Source: Labia minor
Taxonomy: Eukaryota; Arthropoda; Insecta; Dermaptera; Spongiphoridae
Direction of reading: 5' to 3'
DNA length: 64,000 bases
NCBI GenBank assembly: GCA_963082975.1
Contig: OY720346.1
Span: forward strand, 38,281,787 to 38,345,786
Shown here: positions 34,180 through 45,187 of the stretch, piece after piece
How positions within the stretch are numbered: position 1 is the first letter of the stretch
Layout: each line of letters starts with the position of its first letter
The notes under the pieces: model-generated
Database searches by the model: none
What the model was told of the DNA's origin: nothing
The model's input: the letters and a program-made list of their open reading frames with translations, nothing else
Program-made: the position numbers and the translations under genes

Positions 34180-37082
34180 TTACATTGCTGTCCGGTTCTT
34201 GTTTTTTAGGATGTCTCTACACAGGCATCCAACTGTCTCCCAATGTTCCCTTCCCCTCAGCATGACTTCTATGAGGTTGTCTGCTTTAAGTTGGGTGCCC
34301 AATTTTTCCTCTGCCTTCTGCCTCAATTCTTGCCAGATAACGCAACTGAATAAGGCATGCTCGGGCGTGTCGACAGTCTGGCATGCCTCGCATAGGTCGG
34401 TGTCAGACTTCTTTATCCTGTGGAGATAGGCACGGAAATTGCCGTGCCCACTCAGGAACTGAGTCAGCTGGAAGTCCAGCTCTCCATGTTTCCTCTCGAG
34501 CCACACGTTCAATTTGGGTATGAGCCTCCAGGTCCACCTGCCCTCGTCGGCTCCATCCCATCTTCGTTGCCATTGCTCTAGTAGACATTCTCTGTTGAAG
34601 GTCTTAGAGGCACCCGCTCCATGATTGTAAGCCCTCTCTTTTATTAAAAGGTCGATGGGAGGGACAGCGGCGAGCACCTGCAAAGCCGCACCTGAGACAG
34701 TTCTGTAGGATCTACAGACCCGAATGAGGGTTTTTCTCTGTGTTTTTAGTAATAAGTTGTTATATTTCTTTCGTTTTAGTGCTCCGGCCCACACTGGAGC
34801 AGCATACGTCAGTATCGAGGTGACCACCGAGTTGAGGATTCTCCTAGTGCCGGTCCCCGGACCCCCCACGTTAGGCATTATTCTTTGGAGCGCTGCGATT
34901 GTTTTTGTCGCCTTGGCAGTTGCCGCCGCGATGTGATTCCCCCAGGTCAGGGATCTATCCAGGGTGACTCCTAAATATTTAAGCGTTCTCTTGGCATGTA
35001 TCGGTTTCCCCATGATGTTCACCTCGATATCGGAGATTCTTTTCCTGCCGGTCAGAGCGATAATCTCTGTCTTTTCAGGGGCCAGTTCTAGCTGTCGTTC
35101 CCCCATCCACGAGGTCACCCTGTCCATGCAGTCTTGTGCCTTTCGGATGATTTCAGTCCCTCCCTTGTCAATGACCAGGATCAGCAGGTCATCAGCGAAA
35201 GCTATCAGCCTGCAATCTCTAGGAACCCCCAATCTCAAGACCCCATCGTACAAGATGTTCCAGAGAAGGGGACCAAGAACCGAGCCCTGGGGCACTCCAC
35301 ACGACATCTGCACCGAGGTCCCGTCAATGATGATTGACCTTTTGGTGAAGTAACTATTTATTATTCTCACTAGGTATTTTGAGACACCTATTTGTTCCAG
35401 CTCGCTGACAATGTGCCCCCATGAAGCAGTATTAAAGGCGTTGCGTATGTCTAGAGCTATACCCACGCAAAGCTCCCTATCTTTCCCCTGGCCCTTAAGG
35501 GCACTTCTAGCGAATTGCGTTACTTCATGTACTGCATCGATTGTCGATCTTCCTTGTCTGAATCCATATTGATCTTCAGACAAACCCCCTGCTCGATCGA
35601 TTTCTTTCGTAAGCCTATTTACAATTATTTTTTCCAAGATTTTTGCCTGGGTATCTATGAGACATATAGGTCTAAACGAGTTTGATTTAGATTTGGGGAT
35701 CAGGACGGTTCTTGCAGCTTTCCATTGTTCTGGGAATTCGCCCGTAGACAAAATTCCATTAAACAGTCCAGTGAAGTATGTAGGGCGTGCTTTTATCGCC
35801 AGCTTGGTGACTTCGGGTGGTATGCCGTCCGGTCCGGGAGCCTTCTTGTTTTTAGCTTGCCTGACGCCTCCATTACCTCCTCTTCAGAGAGGCCATGGAA
35901 GTCGTCCAGCTCTCTCTCTCCGAGCACCCAGTCGGGGGTTGTCCTCACAGGGAATAGCCCGCTTATGATTTCTAGCTTCTTTTCGGAGTCTAATTTTATT
36001 ATCTTTTGGACTCCGAGCTTTTTAACAACTATTTTGTAGGCATCACCCCAAACATCTTGTTCCACGCTCTCTACTAGCTCCTTCCAGCATTGCTTCTTTG
36101 CATTCCTGATTGAGTCTCTTAAAGCAGTTCTAGCTGCACGGTACTCCTCGTATATCACGTTTGCAGACTCAGATTCAAAGGATCTTCTGCCTCTCATGCG
36201 TGTCCAGGCCCTCCTCTTGCGAATGCATTCGGATCTTAAAACTTTTATTGATGGGTTCCACCAATATACAGGTCTTCTGGTGTGGGTTGACTTACTCCCC
36301 AGTACCCTCCGGCATGCTTCCTGTATGGCCTTCGTCGAGTCTAATGCAGACTGTTCATTGAGCCTGTCCAGTTCTTGTTTTAGAACTTCTTCTAGCTGTT
36401 TTGCTTTATTTTCTTTAAACCGCCAGCCGGTAAATTTTATTTTTAGATCCTGAAAGCGTTTTTGTGGCTCATTAATTTCGAACGCGATTATTCTGTGGTC
36501 ACTAAGTGACTCATCTTCGACAACTCTCCAGTTCGTTATTTTACTGGCCAGACTCGTCGATACAAGTGTAATGTCAATGATGCTGCTTTGGGTGCCTCTG
36601 CAGAAAGTTGGTTCCGTTCCTTGATTTGCCACCGTCAGGTCATGTACGGCCATCCATTCAACTAGGAGAGTGCCCCTCCTGTCCTCTCTTGAAGACCCCC
36701 ACGCGTGACTTTTGGCGTTAAAGTCTCCAGCTACTATTATGTCCCTGCCTCTGACATTTTGTAGATGTGCAGAGAGATCGTCTAGGAACTCCTCGTATTC
36801 CTCCCCTGTGGAATTGGGTGAGTGGTAACAGGAGAAGACCCAAACACCACCCGACTCTATCCACACGAAGCCCTTCCCCTTACCGAAGCTCTCAATCGGA
36901 ACATCCCTTCCACAGAGAGAAGCATTCTCGAGTTCATCGGTTGTCCATCTATCGCTTGTTCTTACGTGTGCTTTATTGGGCTCGCTTATGATCAAGATAT
37001 TGGCGTCGTATTTTGTTGCTGTAGCGTAGATTAGATCTTGTGCTTCCCTACTTCTATTCAGGTTTGCTTGAAGTAAGATCAC
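34180..37082 (-). pseudogene. R1-type ORF2 (endonuclease + RT), one frameshift
   Basis: The first part (37082-35793) is the endonuclease: LLQANLNRSREAQDL, ISEPNK, AGDFNAKSHAWGS and SLSDHRI give the metal-binding and catalytic set. The RT part (about 35855-34180) has RPICLIDTQAKILEKII, ALDIRNAFNTASW, GVPQGSVLGPLLWN and FADDLL with its two Asp, then a C-terminal zinc knuckle CEACQTVDTPEHALFSC. At about 35849-35853, in a T run, the frame shifts by one base between the two parts; otherwise no stop is seen. The start overlaps the end of ORF1 by 29 nt. A GTG is the first plausible start. One small lesion suggests recent loss or a sequencing error. Confidence 0.85.
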
Positions 37083-38118
37083 TGTCGGTTTTAGTCACGC
37101 CCTTGCTTACATTGGTTGTTGCGTCATCGGACACCTTGGCAGACGCGTTGTTCGTAGGTAACTCACAGTCGTTTTTCTGTGGACTGGAGGTAGAGCATTC
37201 CGCTTTGCTTTCCTCCCGGTTGGGCAGTGCCGTCTTCGCGGCTGTCTTTTTTGTTTTAAGAGATCCAACAGCTTGAGTCTTTACCCTGCTCCTGATATCC
37301 ATGACTAATGCTTTGTACTTTGGGCAAGCCATGGATGACGCCTGGTGCCCATGTTCGTTACATGCATAACAATGCGGTTCGTTGTCACATTCTTTCGCGT
37401 TGTGTTCTCCCTAGCAGCATTTTAGGCATTTGCCTTGCATGTTGGGTTGCTTCTCCGTACATTGCCTGGCATAGTGTCCAAATCTGTGACACTTGAAGCA
37501 CTTAGTTGGTATGTGCATTTCTGTTACGCGGCAGTAGACCCACCCAATTAGCAATCTTTTAGAGTCTATTAGCCATTTAGCAGCCGCTGCGGGTAGATTC
37601 ACAACAACCATCCTGGCTTTCCCTACTGATCTGATGTCGCCAACCAAAACTTCTTGTGCCTCTAGCCTACCTTCTCTAATATCATCCTTGGTAGTGACAT
37701 CGTCCATGTCTCTGACAATCACTTTCTTTTTATTTAGATGTAGTTCCTTGGGTTTGGCCATTCCCTCGAGACTCGCTGTAACTGATCTTTTAAAAGCGTC
37801 TACTGTACCAGCGGATTTTTCATGTATGAGAAGTTTAACTCCCTCGTTTCTGGTCTTTTGGATTGCGTCGATGCGCATTCCATCCTGCATTTTCACATCC
37901 TTTTTCATTTTCATTAGGATTTTTGCATATGAGTCTCCTGAACAAAGTGGTTGGATCTCTAGGGCCTTTCTTTTGTTCCGCTTGTATTTTTTGGTTAGCC
38001 ATCCTCCTTCGGAGTCTTCTTCCTCCTTATCATCATGCTGTCCTTTCGTAAATCCATCTTTCCCTGGGCCCCGCTTGGGAACACACAGCTTAATCTCTGT
38101 TTCCGTTCCAGAGAATAC
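37054..38118 (-). pseudogene. R1-type ORF1 (gag-like), truncated, one nonsense codon
   Basis: The frame is open from the 5' border of the element, where it lacks an ATG. After a basic region (KKYKRNKRKALEIQ) come three CCHC zinc knuckles: CFKCHRFGHYARQC, a second starting CLKCC, and CYACNEHGHQASSMAC. A TAG codon lies inside the second knuckle (about 37411-37413); beyond it the same frame continues to 37054. ORF1 proteins of this clade bind the element's RNA and carry the complex to the target. With the nonsense codon only a short product would be made. Confidence 0.82.
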
Positions 38119-38240
38119 ACATCATGCTAAAAATACTTTTTTCTGTTAAGAAAATGCATGATTCGTGGAGATATGTAAAAATCTCTACATGTGAAATTTG
38201 GTGTGAAAACAATACCTCCCTTACTATCGTCGGTCGGTAA

Positions 38241-38500
38241 AAATGTAAAAATTGATGGAGTAAATTTATTTTATATTTTGGTTCAAGAGACTTCCACTCC
38301 TCTGATATTTATTTTTATATTGTAAATTATCGAAAAGTATTTATCAACTAAAACATATAATAAGTACGATCTAATAATATTAAATTAATAAAAATTCAAA
38401 TAAATTCGAAGGAAAATTTGATTAATAGATCCTTAAATAAAAATTTTTATAATACATTTTTCATATTAGGTAATTTTAATTTTATACTTACTTTTACATA
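38241..38500. other. Short AT-rich gap between two retroelements
   Basis: No feature apart from A/T-rich sequence; the LTR element starts immediately after cata at 38497-38500. Confidence 0.5.
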
Positions 38501-38745
38501 TGTAAAATTGGAAGGTCTTTGGAGTTTACGGCGGAATAAAAAACGAGTTCCTAGAAAATTAGGTAATCGAATTTTAATGTCCTTAACTCGTTCTATTTAC
38601 AAATGATCTATATACAAGACTTTCACACGCATGCAATATCTATTTACGGGTTTTCATCAATTCGCGCGATGCTCCTTTTCATATTTCTTCACATTCATGA
38701 AGTGGCGCTACTTTCCAGTCTGTTACCGGCTATTTCAAATTTACA
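38501..38745 (-). repeat. 3' LTR of the Ty3/gypsy-class element
   Basis: 245 bp, starting tgtaaaattgg and ending caaatttaca on the + strand. It is directly preceded, in element sense, by the purine tract at 38746-38757. Confidence 0.93.
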
Positions 38746-38757
38746 TCTCCCTCCCTC
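38746..38757 (-). promoter_or_regulatory. Polypurine tract
   Basis: In element sense GAGGGAGGGAGA abuts the 3' LTR, the expected site for plus-strand DNA priming in reverse transcription. Confidence 0.85.
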
Positions 38758-38768
38758 AGTTTATTTAC

Positions 38769-41700
38769 TCAACTGAGAAAAAAAAAAGGTAAGAGTTTGT
38801 TTGCATGGAATAGAGTATACTGTTTACCTTTTTTTGGTAGGTTTACTTTGTAAACTGAATTTGAAATTTTTTCTATTATTTCATATGGGCCATTTCTTAC
38901 TTTACTCAATTTGTTTCTATTAAGTTTATTCCCCATATCTACAAACACTTTATCGCCTATTTCAAATTTGTGATCTTTTCTATTTTTATTTATTCTAGTT
39001 CTATTCTTCTCCCATGAATTTCTTGAATTTTTTATTGCCAATTTCCTATCCTCTTTCAAATCTGATTCTTTTCTTAATTCCTCAGGTAAAATATAAGTTT
39101 CTTTTCCTAATAATAAATATTGTGGAGCGAACCCTGTGGACGAGTGTATAGTTCTATTGTATTCATTCACACATGCCTTTGCTATATTTGGCCAAGGCTT
39201 TTTTTGAATTATGTTCATTCCATTTTATTCTAATTCTGTTCGAAAGAGATTGATTCAAACGCTCATTTAAACCATTGGATTGAGGGTTGTCAACAGTTGT
39301 AAAAATTAATTTTATATTCATTTTTCCAATATAATCCTTAAACAAACTAGAATTTAGTCCACTATACTGATCCGTTAGTAAAATCTCTATATTATTTTTA
39401 TCTGTTATTGGTTTCATTAGTTTGATATAATCTTTTGCAGTTTGCGTGCTTGAAGTGAGTATCCACGCGTATCTGCTGAAATGATCAACCAATAAATGTA
39501 AAAATTTCTTTTTTGATCGACCACCTCCAAAGCCACCTACTGTGTCGATGGACATTATTTGGAACGGTTTTGTTGCTGGACCCAATTGTGATAGTTCTCC
39601 AATTAATCTTTTCCTCCTAGTTTTGTTTTCTAGGCATAATATACACTGATCGCAATATTCACTTGCCAGCTGATTCATATTTTTAAAATAATAATGAGAT
39701 ATCAACTTTTTTATTATTTGTTGTTTACCGATATGCCCATAATATTCATGTATTTTTTTAATTAAATTTACTCCAAATAACTTTGACACATATATACGTG
39801 TTCTTTTGTTCAGATTTTTGAAATAAATATTTCCCTTTTTTGTTATTTTTTTAGACTCACTTATTTCTTTTTCATTCAGCGTTTGGTCACTAACAATGTC
39901 CTCAACTGATACCATATTGACAATTTTTAATATGTCGTCTTCATTTTCAAAGCTTTCAAGTACTGGGTTCCGAGACAACGAATCAGCTTCTAAGTTGTCT
40001 TTCCCAGGGGCGTATATGATTTTGAATGAGTATTGAGATAATTGCAGAATTAGATCCCCAAGAGGCTCATCTGGTCTTGCTTTGACTTTAAGATTTTCTA
40101 AGGGTTTATGATCAGTTACGACCGTAAAATTCTTTCCAATTAGCCAATATTGCCAAAATTTTAAAGCCTCCTTTATCGCTAAACATTCCAAATATATTGC
40201 CTTTTTCTTTTTTTGAACTTCATTCAATTTTTTGGAAAAATAGGCAACTGGGTGTAAATTTCCAGCTTTATCTGGTTGTTTCAAAACAGCACCCAAACCC
40301 TCTAAAGATGCATCTGTATAAATTATAACTTCTTTTTCAGGGTCGTATATAGCCAAGATAGGTTCCGAGCATAAAAGTATTTTTATTCTTTCAAATGATT
40401 CTTGGCATCTATCATCCCAATTGAATTTAACATCTTTCCTAAGTAGATTATGCAAAGGTTCCAAAATTTTTACAGAGTTTTCTATATATTTATGGTAAAA
40501 GTTAATTTTACCCAAAAATTGTCTAATGTTTTTTTTGTTTTTAGGTTTACTAAAATTTTTTATAGATATTAAATTGTCTTTATATGGCTTTATTTTATTT
40601 TTTTCTATTATGTGCCCCAAATATTTTATGGAATGTTTGGCTAAATTACATTTCGACAATTTCATTTTAAAACCTTCTTTTTTTATTACATTTATTAATA
40701 TTTCTATATGTTTTATATGCTCGTCCCATGATTTTGAGAAAACCAAGATATCATCTATGTAGTTTATACAAAATGTATTTAGGTTATTTCTTTTTATTAT
40801 GTTTGCTAATGCCCTTTGGAAAATAGCAGAGCTGTTCCTGAGACCAAAAGGACATACCTTCCACTGATAGTGTCCATTTTGCGTCACAAATGCCGATTTT
40901 TCTCTGTCTTTCTTTCTTAGTGCAATAGACCAGAAAGCCGAGTTTATATCAAATGTAGAAAACCAAGTACAATTTCCCACTTTAACGACTATATCTTCAA
41001 TTCTCGGAAAGGGGTAATTCTCATTCTGAAGAAGCCTGTTTATTTCACGATAATCTATACATAATCTTGTTCTCCTATTATCTTCCTTTTTATATACCAT
41101 TGTGACAGGTGAACCAAAAGGTGAGGTTGATTCTTCAATTATATTTGATTTTAAAAGTTCTTCAATTTGTGTGTCAATTTCTTTTTGGTCTATAATTGAA
41201 CATCTATACGGTTTTTTATATATATATTTATATTCTTTTAATGATATCTTTGCTTCCACATTCCTAACTAAACCCACGTCGTATTTGTCTTTGGCGAAAA
41301 CATCTTTATTCTTTTCTAACAATGTAATTATTCTTTCTTTTTCTTTTTCATTTAAATGATTTAAAAATATTTTATAATCTTCCAATTTTATATATTCATT
41401 GATATATATTTCATTTTGAATCAAATCTTCGCTTTTTAATTTTTTTTCTTCTTTTTTAAATTCTAATTTATTATCATAAATCTCTTTTCTCTCATATCTA
41501 TCAATATGAATTGTTTTTTTATTAATTTTTTGAAAAACGTTCAAATTGTCATCTAGACATAATTTAAATTTTTTTATAGCATCTAGGCCTAAAATCAAAT
41601 CAAAGGATAATTTATCATTCTTTACGACATGTAAATCCAAGATATTTTCAATTTTTCCTATATTCAACTTTACTCTAATTTGCCCCTTACTATGATTCAA

Positions 41701-41902
41701 ACCATTTAAAGTTTTAAATGTAATTTTATTATCATCTAATATATTTTTTTTTAATATACTTAATAATTTTTCGTTCAATATAGATATATTAGAACCTGAG
41801 TCATAAATCCCAGTAATTATTTTATTTTTATCTATTATTACTCTTAATTTTATCAACTGTTTTGAATCATGGGGCCTATTTAGTTTTTTTTTTCTACATC
41901 AT
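38769..41902 (-). pseudogene. pol of the LTR element: protease-RT-RNase H-integrase, one frameshift
   Basis: From the frameshift site the 897-codon frame (to 39163) contains, counted from the TTG at 41856: an aspartic protease YDSGSNIS (Asp19), RT with FDINSAFWSI near 303 and YIDD at 366-369, RNase H with YTDASLEG near 511 and TDHKPL, an integrase H-H-C-C finger (HEYYGHIGKQQ ... CDQCILC) and the integrase core with SIDTVGGFGG, LLTDQYSG and NPQSNGLNERLNQS (D, D, E). In a 7-A run (39199-39205) the frame shifts, and the integrase tail (from 39218 to 38769) continues there with EIGDKVFVDM and RNGPYEIIEKI. Apart from this lesion the gene is whole, with all catalytic residues. Confidence 0.88.
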
Positions 41903-42891
41903 TATCACTAATTAAAACTTTATTTAATTTTTCATATTTATTTTTATTAAAACAAACATCTACAGGGTGAAATCTATTTGGTTTCCCCAAACTATCACAT
42001 TTAAAACAAGGCTTTTTTATTATTTTATTATTTATATTAATATTCTGTGAATCGTATTGCCTTAGAAAACATATTAATTCTTCAGTTTTATTTATTTCAA
42101 TATTATCCATTCTATATTTCACCATTCTCGGTAACCCTATTATTATCAGATTAATCCTTGATTTTAAAGTTATTTCTGGGTCGACATCTAATAACAACTT
42201 TTCTTTCTTTATAGCAAAATCGGCTAATGAACCCGATTTATACTCCAGTTTATAGGCATATTCTATTTCTGGCCATCCTATTTTTTTAAAAGTTAAAATA
42301 AATGATTCCGACCATTCTTCCCATTTTATTATATTTTTTTTTTATTGATAAATCATACCATTCCTTGGCAGAATTTTTTAAAAAATATTTTACTGCTTGT
42401 AATTTCAAACAGGGGTCTGTTAAGTCAAATCTTTTACACTCATTTTCAAAAATTTCAAGCCATTCAATTGCATTTTGTGACTTTCCATAGAATATGTCCA
42501 AATTAAATTTTTTTTCTATATCGTTTAGAATTTTATATTGTATATCTAACTCATTATCTTTAATTTTATTAGAATATACACTTTCATTTGCCTCCTCCTC
42601 CAATACAACACCTTTGAAAATAAAATTTCCATATTCATCTATATATAAATTTCTAATTTCTTTACTTAATTGAACTTTAATATTTCTATATTGGCCTTCC
42701 TTTGTCATAGATTTATTCGCTGCTTTCAATATAGATAATTTCATTAATTCCTCATGCAAACTTTCATCCCTTAATTCTTTTGGGAAAATGTATTTTTCTC
42801 TATTTAAAAAGCCGATAAATTGGAATAAGCTTACCAGTTTCTGATGAGTAGATTTTTCTTTTCTTATGTGAATTACGAATGTTTCAGCCAT
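41880..42891 (-). pseudogene. gag of the LTR element, one frameshift
   Basis: It starts ATG at 42891, only 29 nt after the 5' LTR. The first part (to 42286) ends with a capsid-like IEWLEIFENECKRFDLTD and AVKYFLKNSAKEWYDL, as in Ty3/gypsy capsids. In a 10-A run (42334-42343) the frame changes, and the rest follows in the shifted frame down to the stop TAA at 41880. The tail contains CFKCDSLGKPNRFHPVDVC, a long-spaced C-x2-C-x9-H-x4-C version of the usual RNA-binding knuckle. The protein would form the particle shell and bind the element's RNA. Confidence 0.8.
41883..41889 (-). promoter_or_regulatory. Candidate -1 ribosomal frameshift site A-AAA-AAC
   Basis: In gag frame the codons are GAA AAA AAA AAC TAA: the heptamer A AAA AAC is immediately followed by the gag stop. 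The pol frame is exactly -1 and its own upstream stop (TGA) lies just before the A run. This is the classic slippery heptamer used by retroviruses and retrotransposons. No strong downstream stem is obvious by eye. Confidence 0.6.
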
Positions 42892-42909
42892 TTCTGCGTA
42901 TGCTGTGAC

Positions 42910-42920
42910 AAAATTCGATT
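42910..42920 (-). promoter_or_regulatory. Candidate self-primer binding site
   Basis: In element sense the first 11 nt after the 5' LTR are AATCGAATTTT. They are the exact reverse complement of AAAATTCGATT inside the LTR (42985-42995, RNA sense), close to the predicted RNA start. No TGG, the normal first bases of a tRNA-primed site, occurs until the gag ATG. In Tf1 and its relatives, 11 nt of the transcript's own 5' end prime minus-strand synthesis in just this arrangement. Confidence 0.55.
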
Positions 42921-43165
42921 TGTAAAATTGGAAGGTCTTTGGAGTTTACGGCGGAATAAAAAACGAGTTCCTAGAAAATTAGGTAATCGAATTTTAATGT
43001 CCTTAACTCGTTCTATTTACAAATGATCTATATACAAGTCTTTCACACGCATGCAATATCTATTTACGGGTTTTCATCAATTCGCGCGATGCTCCTTTTC
43101 ATATTTCTTCACATTCATGAAGTGGCGCTACTTTCCAGTCTGTTACCGGCTATTTCAAATTTACA
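42921..43165 (-). repeat. 5' LTR with candidate promoter
   Basis: Identical to the 3' LTR but for one base. In element sense a TATA-like tgtatataga (43028-43036) lies about 35-40 nt before the AAAATTCGATT box at 42985-42995, so transcripts would start close to that box. No AATAAA is seen in element sense. Confidence 0.93.
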
Positions 43166-45187
43166 CATATATATATATTAAATGATATACTACGAATATT
43201 TTTCTATATTTTTATCTGTTCATTTATTTCTAGACTGTATCGTAGTTATAAAATGATAATAATAGCTTGTAATCACTTATTTTTTACAAAATAAAATTTA
43301 CTTTTAAAAAAATAAACATATTTAAAAGTAATCATATATGTTTTGTGTTTATTTTCATAAAATTTGTTAAAATACTGAAACAAAACTGTGATTTACATGC
43401 TACTCCGCGTAACAAACTTACTTATCTGCCTGCCGGATGACGTCATGCGCAGAATAGGACGAGTTTTCGCTGTGAAGTGAACATACCTTGTTTTCTTGTA
43501 TCATGGTAACTATCTATAGTCAAAAAAAAAAAAATTAATACAATTACTTTTTAAAAATCATTATTTAAAAATAAATAATAAATATTTAAAAAAAAAAATA
43601 AATAAAAAATAATAATATTAATTTAAATTTAAGTGTTTTTGAATATTCTAATTAGATTGTTTTTTATTTATTAGTAATATTTTTGAAGAATAATTTCTAA
43701 CTTATTTTAAAAGAAAAATATTATTTTTCTTAAAACATAACATATATAATAATTACAATGAAATGAAATGAATTAAATATATATATGAAATTAATTAATC
43801 CACAAAGTCGTAAAAGAAAAAAGTTACAAAGAAATAATATTTAATGAGTAAATGGAAATTGTATCAAAAAAAATATTGATAATGTGTGTGTCCTGCTATT
43901 AAGTCCGGAGACAGAATGAAATGCTTGTATAGGCGACGATGTATTTATAGCAAAATTCACAGGTACAGTCGCGTGCTCATAGAAGTAACTATCTATAGTC
44001 AAAAAAAAAAAAATAATAATAATACAATTACTTTTTAAAAATCATTATTTAAAAATAAATAATAAATATTTAAAAAAAAAATAAATAAAAAATAATAATA
44101 TTAATTCAAAGTTAATTGTTTTTGAACATTCACATAATTTTATTTATTTATTTTAATGAATTATTTTGTTTGTTGTTATTATATAATTGTTTAAGAACAT
44201 ATTTGTTCATATACAGAGCTTAAGTAGTTTTATGTTTCAAGTATGGAATATATTTTCCTAAATGGAAATGGCCCCCGCCTTGAAAAACAAAAAAAAAATT
44301 ACTTATTTTTATGTAAATAATTATTTTATTTCAACTTTCGGTCGTTTTGATATGCATATATGTATAAAAAAAATGTTGCGGCAATCATTCTCTTCCTAAT
44401 TAGTCAATTAAAAAAGAAATTATCATTAGTTTAATGGAAAAATGATTACAAAAAATAAAATATAAACAAAAAATATATTTATTAATGTATTTTAGATTTT
44501 TTTGAAAGGTCATTTATTGAAATCCCTAAAACAAATAATGACCAGCTACAAATATACCATCCAAAAAAGCCGGGATTTTTAGGCAAGTAAGCTTTGCAAC
44601 TTGCAAATAAATAGAAAACAAGTCATAATAGAAAAAGTACGATAAAAATTTTGATATTATAATGTTTGAGAAAAAATTTGCTTATTATATACCTTTGAAA
44701 AGGAGTTAATTTTAAATCTAATAAAAAACAATTAAATACAAATTAAATTATTAAAAACTATTTCTAATTATTAAAAATATTAACTAAACTATGAAATAAA
44801 GAAGAAATAACTAAATAACCATTAAAACAAGCGTTAGTGTGGCACTGGTACAATGTAACTAAACCCTCAACGGATCGGAAAAAAAATACCAGTGCGTACC
44901 TTAGATTATCCTGATTGATTTTTGATATGAAATATTTGGTGCTCATTTCGTGTTTAGGGGAGAAAAATTAATATAATTTGCATATAAATTGGGGGTGTGG
45001 GGCCATGTTTTGATAGTTATAGTATGACTTATAAAAAGAAGGCGACATCTTCACCTTGCCCAGTAGATAGCGCAATTAAATACAATTTGAATTTAAATAT
45101 ATATTATTTTCAAAATTTCCCTAAACATTAATAAAAATTAATATACATATGAAATACCTTTAATATTAAAAATAAACAAATACAGCG
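43166..45187. other. AT-rich spacer with a duplicated 130-bp segment
   Basis: The segment starting gtaactatctatagtc is present at 43505-43638 and again at 43986-44118, about 480 bp apart, each followed by the same AAATAAATAATAA-type run. Around 43395-43500 the sequence is more complex (gatgacgtcatgcgcag). The minus-strand ORF at 44764-44946 is not family-like. Confidence 0.5.

Larger units (their letters stand above)
34004..38118 (-). mobile_element. R1-clade non-LTR retrotransposon, 5'-truncated
   Basis: A poly-A tail (25-26 T on the + strand from 34003) marks the 3' end. The 10-bp TSD acatcatgct stands at 33994-34003 and 38119-38128. Read on the minus strand: ORF1 open from the very edge (no ATG, so truncated), then ORF2 with endonuclease and RT. 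The ORF2 start with LLQANLNRSREAQDL and an ORF1 with three C-terminal CCHC knuckles are typical of the R1 clade. R1-clade elements often target defined repeats; this one sits a few bases from an ACGG microsatellite. Confidence 0.88.
33477..38240 (+). mobile_element. Helentron-like repeat interrupted by an R1-clade LINE
   Basis: Left part 33477-34003, right part 38119-38240. The left part ends in the ACGG microsatellite and the gacatcatgct box; the right part resumes with acatcatgctaaaaatac and ends cgtcggtcggtaa. The shared acatcatgct is the LINE's TSD. Removing the LINE gives a copy of the same length and order as copy 1. Confidence 0.7.
38501..43165 (-). mobile_element. Young Ty3/gypsy-class LTR retrotransposon
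   Basis: Two 245-bp LTRs (38501-38745 and 42921-43165) with TGTAAA...TTTACA ends are identical except for one base (38621 against 43039 area). The 4-bp duplication cata flanks both sides. Read right to left: 5' LTR, candidate self-priming site, gag, frameshift site, pol (protease, RT, RNase H, integrase), polypurine tract, 3' LTR. The order RT-RNase H-integrase is that of Ty3/gypsy. There is no env. The element was inserted very recently. Two one-base homopolymer length changes break gag and the integrase end. Confidence 0.92.

Noticed and set aside
38501-43165. An env gene in the LTR element
   Set aside because: Pol ends about 10 bp before the polypurine tract; there is no room for a third gene.
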